A DNA stretch of 64,000 bases from NCBI RefSeq assembly GCF_017874615.1, contig NZ_JAGIKV010000005.1, positions 248,001-312,000 on the forward strand, in the 5' to 3' direction. The translations under genes and the position numbers were made by a program. The notes under the pieces were generated by a model. That model did no database searches and was not told the DNA's origin. It saw only the letters and a list, made by a program, of their open reading frames with translations. Shown in pieces: positions 55,727-64,000 of the stretch (position 1 is the stretch's first letter; every line of letters begins with the position of its first letter). Source of the stretch: Paenibacillus xylanexedens. GTDB taxonomy: Bacteria; Bacillota; Bacilli; Paenibacillales; Paenibacillaceae.

Positions 55727-56716
55727 ATGAAAGCTATCGTTCATTCAGGCCAGAGCGGCCTTGCAGGTCTTCAATATACAGAGTCAACATCTCGGGTACC
55801 AGAAGCCGGGGAAGTGCAGATTCAATTAAAATCCGCTGGTATCAACCATCGGGATCTATTCATCATGGCAGGACGCGGAACCCAGGACACCCCGCTCATT
55901 CCCGGTTCCGATGGAGCAGGTATTATCGTAGCGATTGGCGAAAGCGTAAGAGGGTTCGCAATAGGAGATGAAGTCATTATCCATCCTACGCTCGGTTGGG
56001 AACATGCATCTGAAGTGCCGATCGTACCCGATATTGTTGGTGGCCCTACGGATGGAACGCTCGCGCAATATATAACGTTGCCTGCTGAAAATGCCCTGCC
56101 TAAGCCAGCCCACCTATCCTGGGAGGAAGCAGGCGTACTGTCCCTTTCCGCGCTTACAGCCTATCGCGCCTTATTTACTCGCGGCATATTGAAGAAAGGT
56201 GAACATGTGCTCATTCCCGGTATTGGCGGTGGTGTTGCAACCTATGCCCTGCTCATGGCAGTAGCGGCTGGTGCCACGGTGACCGTCACCTCCAGAAGTG
56301 AAGCCAAAAGAAATGAGGCACTGCGCTTGGGTGCTACCCATGCATTGGATAGTCATGCCGATTGGAGTACGCAGAACGATCTGGAACCTGTGGACATCAT
56401 CTTGGATAGCATCGGACAAGCCATGTTCCCCAAATATTTTGATATAATCAGACCAGGTGGACGTATCGTGATGTATGGTGCAAGTTCGGGGGATGATCTG
56501 ACCCTACCCATTCGCTCTATCTTCTTCCCGCAGATCAGTCTGATCGGCACCTCTATGGGCAGCCGTGAGGAGTTTATCCAGATGCTGCAATGGGTGGAGC
56601 AACATGACATACATCCTGTAATTGATGGCGTATATCCGTTACAGGACGCAGCGAAAGCGTTCGAACGTATGGAAAAAGGCGAGCAATTTGGTAATTTGGC
56701 TATCCTTATGGAGTGA
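55727..56716 (+). CDS. Zinc-free medium-chain dehydrogenase/quinone oxidoreductase-like
   Basis: 329 aa. MDR superfamily with VPEAGEVQIQLKSAGINHRD, GSDGAGIIVAIGESVRGFAI, and the NADP-binding region HVLIPGIGGGVATYALLMA. Zinc ligands are not conserved, so it fits the quinone-reductase/YogA-like group. ATG 55727 is chosen with GGAGG 10 nt upstream; TTG 55721 is an alternative. Confidence 0.88.
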   Translation: MKAIVHSGQSGLAGLQYTESTSRVPEAGEVQIQLKSAGINHRDLFIMAGRGTQDTPLIPGSDGAGIIVAIGESVRGFAIGDEVIIHPTLGWEHASEVPIVPDIVGGPTDGTLAQYITLPAENALPKPAHLSWEEAGVLSLSALTAYRALFTRGILKKGEHVLIPGIGGGVATYALLMAVAAGATVTVTSRSEAKRNEALRLGATHALDSHADWSTQNDLEPVDIILDSIGQAMFPKYFDIIRPGGRIVMYGASSGDDLTLPIRSIFFPQISLIGTSMGSREEFIQMLQWVEQHDIHPVIDGVYPLQDAAKAFERMEKGEQFGNLAILME

Positions 56717-56781
56717 TATCTATTTTGAGATGGGCCTTCATGAATTGTTGAAAATTGATTTAGATAATGGGGTGAATCCAT

Positions 56782-57069
56782 CTGATCCGTCTCGCTAAAC
56801 GTATACTAATTGTCCTTATTGCTATTATCATTGTGGCCCAAATTCCTATGTTAAAAGAAACCTTAGCCCGAGGAGTTACTACGTTATATGTGAAGATAAA
56901 GTATCCCGAACATTCCTTTCAATTCCAAGACTTCATCTACGAGTCTCATTTCGGAAACTATATCATTTCTTATACTGATCAAGACGAACAACGCATTAGT
57001 CTGATGCTTGAGCCCAAATTTTTACCGGTGATCATTACGTATGATCCATTGAATCAACCCATGAAATGA
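56782..57069 (+). CDS. Small membrane-anchored protein, probable CTG start
   Basis: If translated from CTG 56782 (GGGGTGA 6 nt upstream) the product is 95 aa: MIRLAKRILIVLIAIIIVAQ forms an ideal N-terminal TM, followed by an extracytoplasmic domain with YVKIKYPEHSFQFQDFIYES. The first conventional start in frame, GTG 56833, would discard the TM. No known family. It is 40 bp upstream of the immunity-like gene and may be co-transcribed. Confidence 0.55.
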   Translation: MIRLAKRILIVLIAIIIVAQIPMLKETLARGVTTLYVKIKYPEHSFQFQDFIYESHFGNYIISYTDQDEQRISLMLEPKFLPVIITYDPLNQPMK

Positions 57070-57109
57070 CTAGTTTGTTCACACTATGAATCTTTCAGGA
57101 GGTATCGAT

Positions 57110-57328
57110 ATGGACAATAGATTACATTTGGTAGAATTGGTTCGCAAACTGATGGACTCTGAAGGAACGGAAGCCGAGTTGGATGACATGTTAACGGAGC
57201 TACAGCAGCAGGTTCCACATGCGGAGATCAGTAATTTGATTTTCTGGGATGATCGAGACATGACGCCTGAACAGATTGTGGAAGAAGCCTTGGCTTCCCG
57301 TCCGATCCTGCTTCCGCCCCATTCTTAA
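57110..57328 (+). CDS. Colicin-immunity-like (Im9 family) small protein
   Basis: 72 aa, ATG 57110 with CAGGAGG upstream. Aligns by eye with colicin E/pyocin immunity proteins: LHLVELVRKLMDSEGTEAEL, then VPHAEISNLIFWDDRDMTPE with the HP-x4-DLI-type helix-III motif, then IVEEALASRP. Such proteins bind nuclease toxins of the DNase colicin type. No HNH toxin gene is visible beside it; the nearest secreted-toxin-like gene is the WXG100 protein at 58.7 kb. Confidence 0.68.
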   Translation: MDNRLHLVELVRKLMDSEGTEAELDDMLTELQQQVPHAEISNLIFWDDRDMTPEQIVEEALASRPILLPPHS

Positions 57329-57355
57329 TATTTTTCAGGAGGTGAACGGTAGGAT

Positions 57356-57493
57356 ATGTATGACATGTCTGATTTAAATCATAATAACAACAATGAACAC
57401 CCTGATTTTAACGAAATCAGCCGAGAAGAAAAACTACTACATATTAGTCAGAGGAGCGGCCTTTGCTATTCTTGTTGCACATCAACAAGTTAA
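57356..57493 (+). CDS. Possible 45-aa ORF after the immunity-like gene
   Basis: ATG 57356 follows GGAGG (13 nt) or AGGA. Asn-rich start MSDLNHNNNNEHPDFNE, Cys-rich end. An overlapping 66-aa frame (57393-57593) is equally uncertain. No family recognised. Confidence 0.25.
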   Translation: MYDMSDLNHNNNNEHPDFNEISREEKLLHISQRSGLCYSCCTSTS

Positions 57494-57669
57494 TGGTGCT
57501 GCATACGCGTTAGAATCGCTTCAATCCGATCCTGACTTTGGCTCTTCTGCAATGCGGGTACTGCATTCGAAACAACGAATTAATAATCAATAAACCAAGC
57601 TACCCCCTCCCCAATTTCCATAATTTCGTTATAATGGTAAGCAAGACACCATGCTATTGGAGGAGAATT

Positions 57670-58458
57670 ATGGAAACGGAAGCTTTACGCAACGTGGAAC
57701 AACTAGCCCTGAAGAAACACAAGATTTACAAGCAAAGCTTAATCAGGTACCTTGCACGCTCCATGCTGGCCAGTATGTTTATCGGATTCGGCGTCATCGT
57801 GGCGTTTAAGACAGGTAACTTCTTTTATATGGAGCAGTCCCCATTTACCTATCCGATGGCGGCAATTACGTTTGGCGCGGCCATCATTTTGATTGCCTAT
57901 GGCGGGGGTGACCTGTTCACGGGCAATACGTTTTATTACACGTATGCGGCGCTGCGCAAGAAACTGCGCTGGTTCGAAGTGATCAAACTGTGGATTGCGA
58001 GTTATAGCGGTAACCTGATGGGCGCAGCTGTGTTTGCCTTGTTAATCTACCTGACCGGATTGTTCGACTCGTCTCAGGTGAATGGTTTTCTGTTAAGCGT
58101 GGTGGAGCATAAGATGGAAGTTCCGACCATGCAGCTCTTTTTCCGGGGAATCCTGTGTAACTGGCTTGTATGTATGGCGTTCTTTGTCCCGATGTTCATG
58201 AAGGAGAATGGAGCCAAAATGTTTGCCATGATGCTCTTTGTGTTCTGCTTCTTCATCTCGGGATACGAGCACAGCATTGCCAATATGTGTACGTTCGCGA
58301 TTGCACTTGTGCTGAACCATCCGGGGACGATTTCATTTGAAGGTGTGCTTCACAATCTGGTTCCCGTGACCTTGGGTAATCTGGTGGGTGGTGTGCTGCT
58401 GATGGGCTTTATGTATTATGCGGTGAATAAACCGTTCCTGGATGAAGAGACACATTAA
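57670..58458 (+). CDS. Formate/nitrite transporter (FNT) family channel
   Basis: 262-aa channel with six TM segments. Family marks: GGGDLFTGNTFYYTYAAL (the LFTGN motif), GNLMGAAVFALLIYLTG, and FFISGYEHSIANMCTFAI with the central His. ATG 57670 with TTGGAGGAG upstream and a TATAAT at 57630-57635. Formate versus nitrite cannot be told. Confidence 0.92.
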   Translation: METEALRNVEQLALKKHKIYKQSLIRYLARSMLASMFIGFGVIVAFKTGNFFYMEQSPFTYPMAAITFGAAIILIAYGGGDLFTGNTFYYTYAALRKKLRWFEVIKLWIASYSGNLMGAAVFALLIYLTGLFDSSQVNGFLLSVVEHKMEVPTMQLFFRGILCNWLVCMAFFVPMFMKENGAKMFAMMLFVFCFFISGYEHSIANMCTFAIALVLNHPGTISFEGVLHNLVPVTLGNLVGGVLLMGFMYYAVNKPFLDEETH

Positions 58459-58525
58459 TCTCTGGCAAAAAAAGCCATCCTTCCGGCCCGGTCCTTCGAC
58501 CGTGGCTAATCGGTAAGAAGAATCC

Positions 58526-58576
58526 AAAACACCCCGGCATCCTTCCCATCTCAGGGAAAAGGTTGCCGGGGTGTTT
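58526..58576 (+). terminator. Terminator of the FNT gene
   Basis: AAACACCCCGGCA pairs with TGCCGGGGTGTTT, with an inner CCTTCC/GGGAAAAGG stem. Confidence 0.85.
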
Positions 58577-58622
58577 CTCTATAGGCAGGCTCACGGATAA
58601 GCCGCCTGCCCTCCACACGCAT

Positions 58623-58649
58623 AGCCATGTGATATACAACCACATGGCT
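58623..58649 (-). other. Hairpin downstream of the WXG100 gene
   Basis: AGCCATGTG-N9-CACATGGCT, perfect 9-bp arms. A possible terminator on the minus strand; further GGCAAGC/GCTTGCC complementarity lies in 58660-58715. Confidence 0.5.
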
Positions 58650-58722
58650 CCATGCGGTGGGTCGGCAAGCAGGCCGCAATCAGGTAGCCCTGTGTTGCCC
58701 GCTTGCCAACCCTATCCGTGGC

Positions 58723-59709
58723 TTAGAAGTACTCCCGCCACGGAGTATATTCAATATCGTTGTCGCCGCGCGTGACCACGATCATATTTTCGATTTTACC
58801 CGTCTCCTTGTTGGTCCGGTAGATCATCGTACGTGTCTCGCCTTCTTCCGGCACAGAGAACAGGAACTTGTCCGCAACAAAGGAAGACCCCAATCCTGTG
58901 GCGTGTTCCGTGAAGGCAGAGCCCGTCTTGCTTGTCAGTAACAGACCAATCCCATAGGCTGTAGCCGTTTGTGCTCCTTTGCCAAAGATGTGCTCCCCTT
59001 CACTGGTCGTATGCGTTTGCTCCCAATATTCATACTTGTCCGTATTTTTGTTGTAATCCACGACGTTCCCCTGTTTGTCCAGGCTAACAGTGGTGGTTTC
59101 ACCCTTGTCGCTCTTCACCTGATAGGTACCTACGATGGAATCCTCGGTAATTTTTACCGTCTTACCCGTATTGGGGTCAGTCTGATAGATTACATCTTCA
59201 TACTGAAGCCGAATGATGTTCATACTGGCCTGAATCTGCTGCGCCAGTTCTTCGTCGCCCATCTCTTTAGCTTTCTTCAGCATTTCCTCATAGTTTTGGT
59301 AATTCTCAGCATCCTTCTTATCCCATTCATCCATATTCTCCGGTGGGCCTGACGTCTTGCCTGGGCCGTCACCTTTTTGTTTCCCCATGGTTGTAAGTGT
59401 CTGTGCCGCGGTCAAAGCCGCCATAAGTTCCTGGCTCACCGCCTCTTCATCTGTCGTGCGGAAACGCTCGGCAATCTTCTTAAGCTCCGACTGAATGGAC
59501 AGAACCAGTTCCAGAACAGATTTCATCGTGCCTTGAGCCGTTGAATAATCGTTATAGAAGCGTTCCCGTTCCATCCCGTCCCAATTGCTGCGCATGTCAC
59601 TCATCTTGCCGTCCAATGTGGACATGAATCCCGATAATTGCTGATGTGCCTGAGCGAACTGCCCACTGACCGTCTCCAGTTGTTCCGGTGTCACCTTAAT
59701 TTGTGTCAT
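58723..59709 (-). CDS. WXG100-type N-terminus fused to an uncharacterised C-terminal domain
   Basis: 328 aa from ATG 59709 with GAGGAG upstream. Residues 1-95 form a WXG100 helical hairpin with the turn MRSNWDGMERERFYNDYS, a signature of type VII secretion substrates. A charged linker (about 105-150) follows, then a C-terminal region (about 185-328) with repeated beta segments (QKVKSD-like, TVSLDKQGNVVDYNKNTDKY) that I cannot assign. No EssC or other T7SS genes in the window. Coupled by ATGA to a truncated GNAT fragment. Confidence 0.75.
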   Translation of the reverse strand: MTQIKVTPEQLETVSGQFAQAHQQLSGFMSTLDGKMSDMRSNWDGMERERFYNDYSTAQGTMKSVLELVLSIQSELKKIAERFRTTDEEAVSQELMAALTAAQTLTTMGKQKGDGPGKTSGPPENMDEWDKKDAENYQNYEEMLKKAKEMGDEELAQQIQASMNIIRLQYEDVIYQTDPNTGKTVKITEDSIVGTYQVKSDKGETTTVSLDKQGNVVDYNKNTDKYEYWEQTHTTSEGEHIFGKGAQTATAYGIGLLLTSKTGSAFTEHATGLGSSFVADKFLFSVPEEGETRTMIYRTNKETGKIENMIVVTRGDNDIEYTPWREYF

Positions 59710-59837
59710 CCTGCACACTCCTCTTCGTGGTCATTATATCCCGTAGTTAACCAATGGGTTGCCCGAACAGCACTCTCCCAGATCTCGACCAACTTGTCAT
59801 GATCTTGTTCCCGATATGCAACGACTAACATGTCCAA
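59706..59837 (-). pseudogene. N-terminal fragment of a YafP-like GNAT acetyltransferase
   Basis: 43-aa frame from TTG 59837 with AAGGAG 6 nt upstream. VAYREQDHDKLVEIWESAVR with ATHWL matches the extreme N-terminus of YafP/YjaB-type acetyltransferases, then stops. The stop overlaps the WXG100 start (ATGA). The rest of the acetyltransferase is missing, so it is either a decayed gene or a short translated leader. Confidence 0.6.
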
Positions 59838-59875
59838 CGTATTCTCCTTTTTCTATTAACAGTAAAAGGTTATGT

Positions 59876-59902
59876 AAAAGCCCGATCCTAAGATCGGACT
59901 TG
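59876..59902 (-). terminator. Terminator of the DUF4132 gene
   Basis: AAGCCCGATC-N4-GATCGGACTT; on the minus strand it is followed by TTTT. Confidence 0.75.
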
Positions 59903-60088
59903 TTTGATACTCAAATTTGAAATAACTCTACGTTTATTTTATCATGTCCATCATTCAATCTGTACCCATAATGGCTAATTTTAAGTCAACATCCTTCTAC
60001 CAATTACGCAATCCAACGAAAGATTGTGGCAGATTGGGAAGGTAATGCATACCAAAACGAATCTGCGTCCATACCCACATCTGGTTTC

Positions 60089-63000
60089 CTAGTTCTGTAA
60101 CTGCGCAAGAATCTGCGGGTCCTTGATCTTTTTATCTTCGGCAAGCAACATCACCTTGGACAGAATCTCAGCCGTTCTCGGATCTTCATCGAGGAATGGC
60201 AGGAAGATTCGACCCCGATGCTGACTGTGCACCGGAACAATATGAAGTGCACCTGTGGCTTGTTTGATCACATTACCACTCCCCAGATGAACAGCATACT
60301 CACCCAATTCACCATCAATTCGTGCGTAATTCCCGTCCAGACGTACATTGTTGATCTTCAGCAGACGCAACGACTCGTTCACAATGACGTGACGCATCTC
60401 GATTGTTGTCAGGCTGGCTTCCGGATCTACGCCTCCCACATGTGCAACGCTGACCACCAGATCGATATCACGCATGACTTCCGAGAAGAACGTCAGCGGC
60501 ACATCTTGCAGCGCTACAGGTTTGTAGCTCTTGCGATCGTAGAACTGCACCGTCTCCAAGGTAGGTGCTTCGGTATCTGCGGGTGAGAACCAATCTGCCA
60601 TGGCATAGAGATTCGCGATCAGATTGTGCTCATAGCTTACCTTCTGCAGACCTTCCTCATAACTGACAGTCCATTGGCGTCCTTTAAGCAGCGCTACTGC
60701 TTTTTTCGGTTGGATCTGATACCCGGCATATCGGCGGGACACCGTACCATTAGCCAATTCGTCCTCGTTAGGAAGATATAGCTCACGGAATACCTGCTTG
60801 AACGGCTGACGCTCCTGACGGGTGAACAGATCCCGCTGGAATTCACTCCAGCTTCCGCTCTGATACAGATGAAGCGGATGAGCAATCAACAGTTGATCCT
60901 GTTCCGCTAGTGCCTGGATCGTACCCTCCGGTCCTGGAGCAACCAAACCACTGGACGATACATCGAATCTCCCCGTCTTGTCACCTGACTGGAATACAAG
61001 TGTTCTTACCAGCGGATATATAACCGGATTTTGCATCAGTCTGGCAATTTCCTGACGTGTAAAGGACGTTCCAGCAGTCATCGAACGTTCCAGCTCCTGT
61101 CGTGCCCGGCGATACTGATCCACCAGATCCGATTTCAGCTCTTTTAGTTCAGCGATATATCCATCTTTTTTGAACCGGGCAGGTACAGACTTGAGTGTCT
61201 TGCCTTTGCTAACGATAACCATCTCGGGTTGGCCTTCCTCATCAATGACCAATTGTGCCGTCGTGTCAGCATCCAATGCATGAGGTTCAAAGAAGGATTT
61301 CATCTCATCCAACTTACGTGCTTCCATGTCCCACATCAGCCGCGTAACATCGGCATAACCTGCATTACGAGCAAGATTGCCCAGTGCAATCTGTGATGCC
61401 ACACCTTCACTGGCACGGCGTTGTGCACCGAATTGTTTGCTCTGCATCAGGAACTTCTGAATGAAGTCGTATCGCTCACGCAGATCCTGTTCCCGATTTA
61501 CAGCGAATGGAATCAAACTGTAAGTTAACAAATGATCCTTGTTTCGCTTGTCTGACACGGACTCACGCATATCGTCCAATCGAAGCTTGCCCAGTGCAGC
61601 ATCTGCGAACAATTGGGATCTGCGGTGGTTAGATCCCCCGGAAATGTACTTGGCACAATCGTATAACAGATTGAATCGTTCCTCCCCGACAGCAGCATAG
61701 GCTTCTTCGAACCAAGCGATATCAAACGCACCTTCATTGAAGTCCTGTGGTGAGATTGGAGAATAGTGGGCCACGATGGTTTCTTTCTCCGCAGTAAAGC
61801 GTTCATTAATATGAGCATGGAAGTACCAGGCTGCACTGCGTAGACCTTCCCATCCCAGATGTTTCGCTACAATCTCCATCCACTGCGGGGCGTACATGGC
61901 TGCTTCCAGCAATTTTTTCTCATTCACCGGATACTTATGGAGCAACTCCCCAAGACGCATATCATCTTCTCCATCCCGTGGATGACAATTCTGAATTAGA
62001 TAGCTAAACGTCTCTTTACGTATTGTGTTGTCTCCATAGCTATAGATATATCCACGGACAAATGTATCCTGATCCATCGCAGAGACCAGATGTACCCAGT
62101 GTTCCATGCCTTCAATTCGATCCAGTTTCATGGCAAGTGTGCTTACTTCTGTAGAGAGTTCTCCCCGGGTCAGCTCAATCTCCAGAATGCGATCGACCAC
62201 CGCATCTCGCAATTGAACAAGCTTCGGATCACTCGCGATCATTTCTGTACGAGTGGATGTTAAGTCCCGAATAAACAACAGACGATTCTCACCGACCAGC
62301 ACCTGTCGATATATCTCTTGATCATCAATCAGGTTCAACTGGTACGCACGCAGGAAATCTTCAAGTGACAGTAAAGACAGCGGTTGACTACTCTCTACAA
62401 GACTGGTGAACTGGTAAGCTGTCTGGAAGAAACGTTTGAAGCTGTTATCGTCATGGATTTTGCCACGAACTACATAATTCCAAGGTCCAGTCAGAATATG
62501 AAGCATGCCTGACTCTTTTTCGAGTCGATCAGCAGGCATACTTGAGATGATGGAGGCCCAGGTTTTCTCAGCTATTTCAAACGTGTCGATCGGATCGCTA
62601 TCCTGAAATGCCGCCGATATCAGTGCCACTACCTGATCCTTATACGTTAACGAATCCAGCATCTGCTGCAGCTTTTCGATGTCATCCAGAGGATAGATCT
62701 GTTCGGCAAACGACTTGCGCCAGCCTTCCAATAACGGAATCTTCTGCAATTCGTCATAGTCATACTGCTCACGGAAATAACTGTAATGGTCGCTCAAATT
62801 GCCATTGAACTCCCCGAGCTGTATAGCCATGTATAGCTGCATCAGTTCCACACTGCTGAACCCGGCATGTTGAATATAGTTCTCCCATACGTCATGAAGC
62901 GGAAATTGTTCCATCTGCTTCATTTCATTCCGCTCTCCATACGGAACCTTGGAGCGAAGACTCGCTCCGACTAACAATGTGTCTTTATAGCCAGCGTAGT

Positions 63001-64000
63001 ATTCCACTTCATACTCATAATCCCTGTGTTCATGCACTAATTCACTAAGTCCCTCCAGAAATGGTCTGGTCTTATCCAGAGAGAGTGTAAAGATATCCTT
63101 CGGATTATGGCCCTTGAGATCACGCTTCTCATCCAGCAATGGCTCACGTCGCTTCGGATCAAATAAACCAAATCCATTAGAAGCTGTATAACGACTCCCC
63201 TGATCGGTCAGCTTATCCAGTAGTTTCTGTTCCTTGGCAGTGGGTGTCTCAATCAGCTGCGCCAATGGCTGCAATTGCTCCTGCTGATCTATCCGCTCTG
63301 GATCTGCCGCAATCTCGGTCAATAATTCTAGCGCACCCAAGCGCTGCAGTTCACTCTTGGCCTGCAAAAGTCGCTTCAGCGAGACCTCCAATTGGTCCAC
63401 GGGTTGCAGTAACAATACATGAATGACCTTCTGACGAAGTGAGCCTGTTTTGAGCTTCATCAACGCCTCCATCTGTTTCATCTCATCCACCGTCAACGTG
63501 AGCAGCTTCGCTTTGGCGAGTGCATTCTCCCGATTACTGATGCTTTTATCAGACAAACTCTCAAACACAAACTGTCTTTGCACCTCATTATCGGGATGCT
63601 GAACAAACTGGGACAACAGTTCTCCGCGCAGTTCCGGGCTTAAACGGTCCTTGATTGCGATGACCTCCCCGATCCATTCCGGGTCCATATCATAAGCGGC
63701 CAAATATAACATTTTCTTGACTACATCATCCGTATCAATCCGGTAGTGAACATACTCAAGTACACCCGATGGTCCACCTGATCCGCCTTTTGGAATGGCA
63801 GCCAGCATCTGTTTGAACCGATCAAAGTCCTGACGCCGCAAGGCCTTTTCTCCAAGAGCAGGCAATGGCCACACGTAGACGCTACGCTGATTCTCTCCAT
63901 TCTCAAAACTCCAGTTGTACATATACATCGCATCATAGTTGGTCACAATCCAGTGCATCAACTCGGTGTCCTGCGCCTCCAGATAACGACGTGCAATGTG
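60089..64000 (-). CDS. Giant DUF4132 protein (MolR-like), 5' end outside window
   Basis: At least 1303 residues; the reading frame is open through the right edge, so the start at 63961 is not real. The C-terminal third contains the DUF4132 hallmark FKQVFRELYLPNEDE, RRYAGYQIQPKKAVALLKGR and the late FFSEVMRDIDLVVSVAHVGG. The N-terminal part is rich in helical, HEAT-like repeats. The family is often encoded near MoxR ATPase, VWA and SWIM-domain genes; none of these partners lies in this window on its downstream side. Function unknown. Confidence 0.88.
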   Translation of the reverse strand, partial: HIARRYLEAQDTELMHWIVTNYDAMYMYNWSFENGENQRSVYVWPLPALGEKALRRQDFDRFKQMLAAIPKGGSGGPSGVLEYVHYRIDTDDVVKKMLYLAAYDMDPEWIGEVIAIKDRLSPELRGELLSQFVQHPDNEVQRQFVFESLSDKSISNRENALAKAKLLTLTVDEMKQMEALMKLKTGSLRQKVIHVLLLQPVDQLEVSLKRLLQAKSELQRLGALELLTEIAADPERIDQQEQLQPLAQLIETPTAKEQKLLDKLTDQGSRYTASNGFGLFDPKRREPLLDEKRDLKGHNPKDIFTLSLDKTRPFLEGLSELVHEHRDYEYEVEYYAGYKDTLLVGASLRSKVPYGERNEMKQMEQFPLHDVWENYIQHAGFSSVELMQLYMAIQLGEFNGNLSDHYSYFREQYDYDELQKIPLLEGWRKSFAEQIYPLDDIEKLQQMLDSLTYKDQVVALISAAFQDSDPIDTFEIAEKTWASIISSMPADRLEKESGMLHILTGPWNYVVRGKIHDDNSFKRFFQTAYQFTSLVESSQPLSLLSLEDFLRAYQLNLIDDQEIYRQVLVGENRLLFIRDLTSTRTEMIASDPKLVQLRDAVVDRILEIELTRGELSTEVSTLAMKLDRIEGMEHWVHLVSAMDQDTFVRGYIYSYGDNTIRKETFSYLIQNCHPRDGEDDMRLGELLHKYPVNEKKLLEAAMYAPQWMEIVAKHLGWEGLRSAAWYFHAHINERFTAEKETIVAHYSPISPQDFNEGAFDIAWFEEAYAAVGEERFNLLYDCAKYISGGSNHRRSQLFADAALGKLRLDDMRESVSDKRNKDHLLTYSLIPFAVNREQDLRERYDFIQKFLMQSKQFGAQRRASEGVASQIALGNLARNAGYADVTRLMWDMEARKLDEMKSFFEPHALDADTTAQLVIDEEGQPEMVIVSKGKTLKSVPARFKKDGYIAELKELKSDLVDQYRRARQELERSMTAGTSFTRQEIARLMQNPVIYPLVRTLVFQSGDKTGRFDVSSSGLVAPGPEGTIQALAEQDQLLIAHPLHLYQSGSWSEFQRDLFTRQERQPFKQVFRELYLPNEDELANGTVSRRYAGYQIQPKKAVALLKGRQWTVSYEEGLQKVSYEHNLIANLYAMADWFSPADTEAPTLETVQFYDRKSYKPVALQDVPLTFFSEVMRDIDLVVSVAHVGGVDPEASLTTIEMRHVIVNESLRLLKINNVRLDGNYARIDGELGEYAVHLGSGNVIKQATGALHIVPVHSQHRGRIFLPFLDEDPRTAEILSKVMLLAEDKKIKDPQILAQLQN

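Noticed and set aside
57393..57593. 66-aa frame after the immunity-like gene
   Set aside because: No ribosome site at its ATG and it overlaps the 45-aa frame, which has one; neither shows homology that I can see. Listed only the better-supported alternative at low confidence.
1..64000. rRNA, tRNA, prophage or conjugative modules
   Set aside because: No tRNA cloverleaf, rRNA-like stretch, integrase, terminase or relaxase was recognised. Decisive tests would be tRNAscan-SE/Infernal and phage HMM searches.

Overview
The window looks like a chromosomal segment of a Paenibacillus-type firmicute. Three things point there: a secreted cyclodextrin glucanotransferase that reads like the classical Paenibacillus/Bacillus circulans enzymes, Bacillus-type ribosome binding sites (AAGGAGG) with frequent GTG and TTG starts, and the dominance of sugar-uptake, MCP, GNAT and LysR/AraC genes. 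I see no rRNA, tRNA, CRISPR array, intact insertion sequence or prophage. The assignment rests on reading the sequence only.

Left part (1-4.4 kb): the end of an iron-regulated cluster. A diaminobutyrate-type aminotransferase (cut by the window edge) and an ATP-grasp ligase run leftward from a promoter carrying a near-perfect Fur box. Beside it lies a 3'-terminal remnant of a siderophore-ABC ATPase next to a second Fur-like box, then a small secreted protein that has a paralogue at 22.5 kb.

4.6-20.6 kb: a starch/cyclodextrin island. It holds an intracellular cyclomaltodextrinase, a secreted CGTase, an ABC importer (lipoprotein, MalF, MalG; no ATPase, so a shared MsmX-type ATPase is likely) and a divergent MalR-like LacI regulator with three CAAACGTTTG operators. 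Embedded in it is an unusual, translationally coupled three-gene operon (6.8-11 kb): a Fes-type esterase, a BtrH-like/acyl-carrier fusion, and a stand-alone adenylating enzyme. This is the best candidate here for an undescribed small-molecule or acyl-transfer pathway.

20.6-34 kb: an SDR/TetR divergent pair with a clear palindromic operator, the second secreted paralogue, an XpaC / VWA / TelA operon, a Uma2-type nuclease, a GH127 beta-L-arabinofuranosidase with a divergent AraC regulator, a GNAT, and a butanediol dehydrogenase with a divergent LysR regulator around an 18-bp perfect palindrome.

34-64 kb: a chemoreceptor, an amino-acid permease, a frameshifted small membrane gene, GNATs, a zinc-ribbon protein, AlaX-type tRNA editing protein, MsrA, a hydrolase fused to a membrane domain, a glycerol module (glycerol dehydrogenase, DhaKL fusion, PocR-AraC regulator), an aldo-keto reductase, two LysR genes, a SUKH protein, a threonine aldolase-like enzyme, an oxidoreductase, a colicin-immunity-like small gene, an FNT channel, a WXG100 protein coupled to a truncated acetyltransferase, and a giant DUF4132 protein running off the right edge.

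Two families of dispersed palindromic repeats run through the window. Family 1 has four copies of about 190-270 bp. Each has self-matching terminal inverted repeats and a highly conserved hairpin core, and every copy touches a gene's expression signals or end. Family 2 has three copies built from paired, inverted arms of TAACGAAYC boxes.
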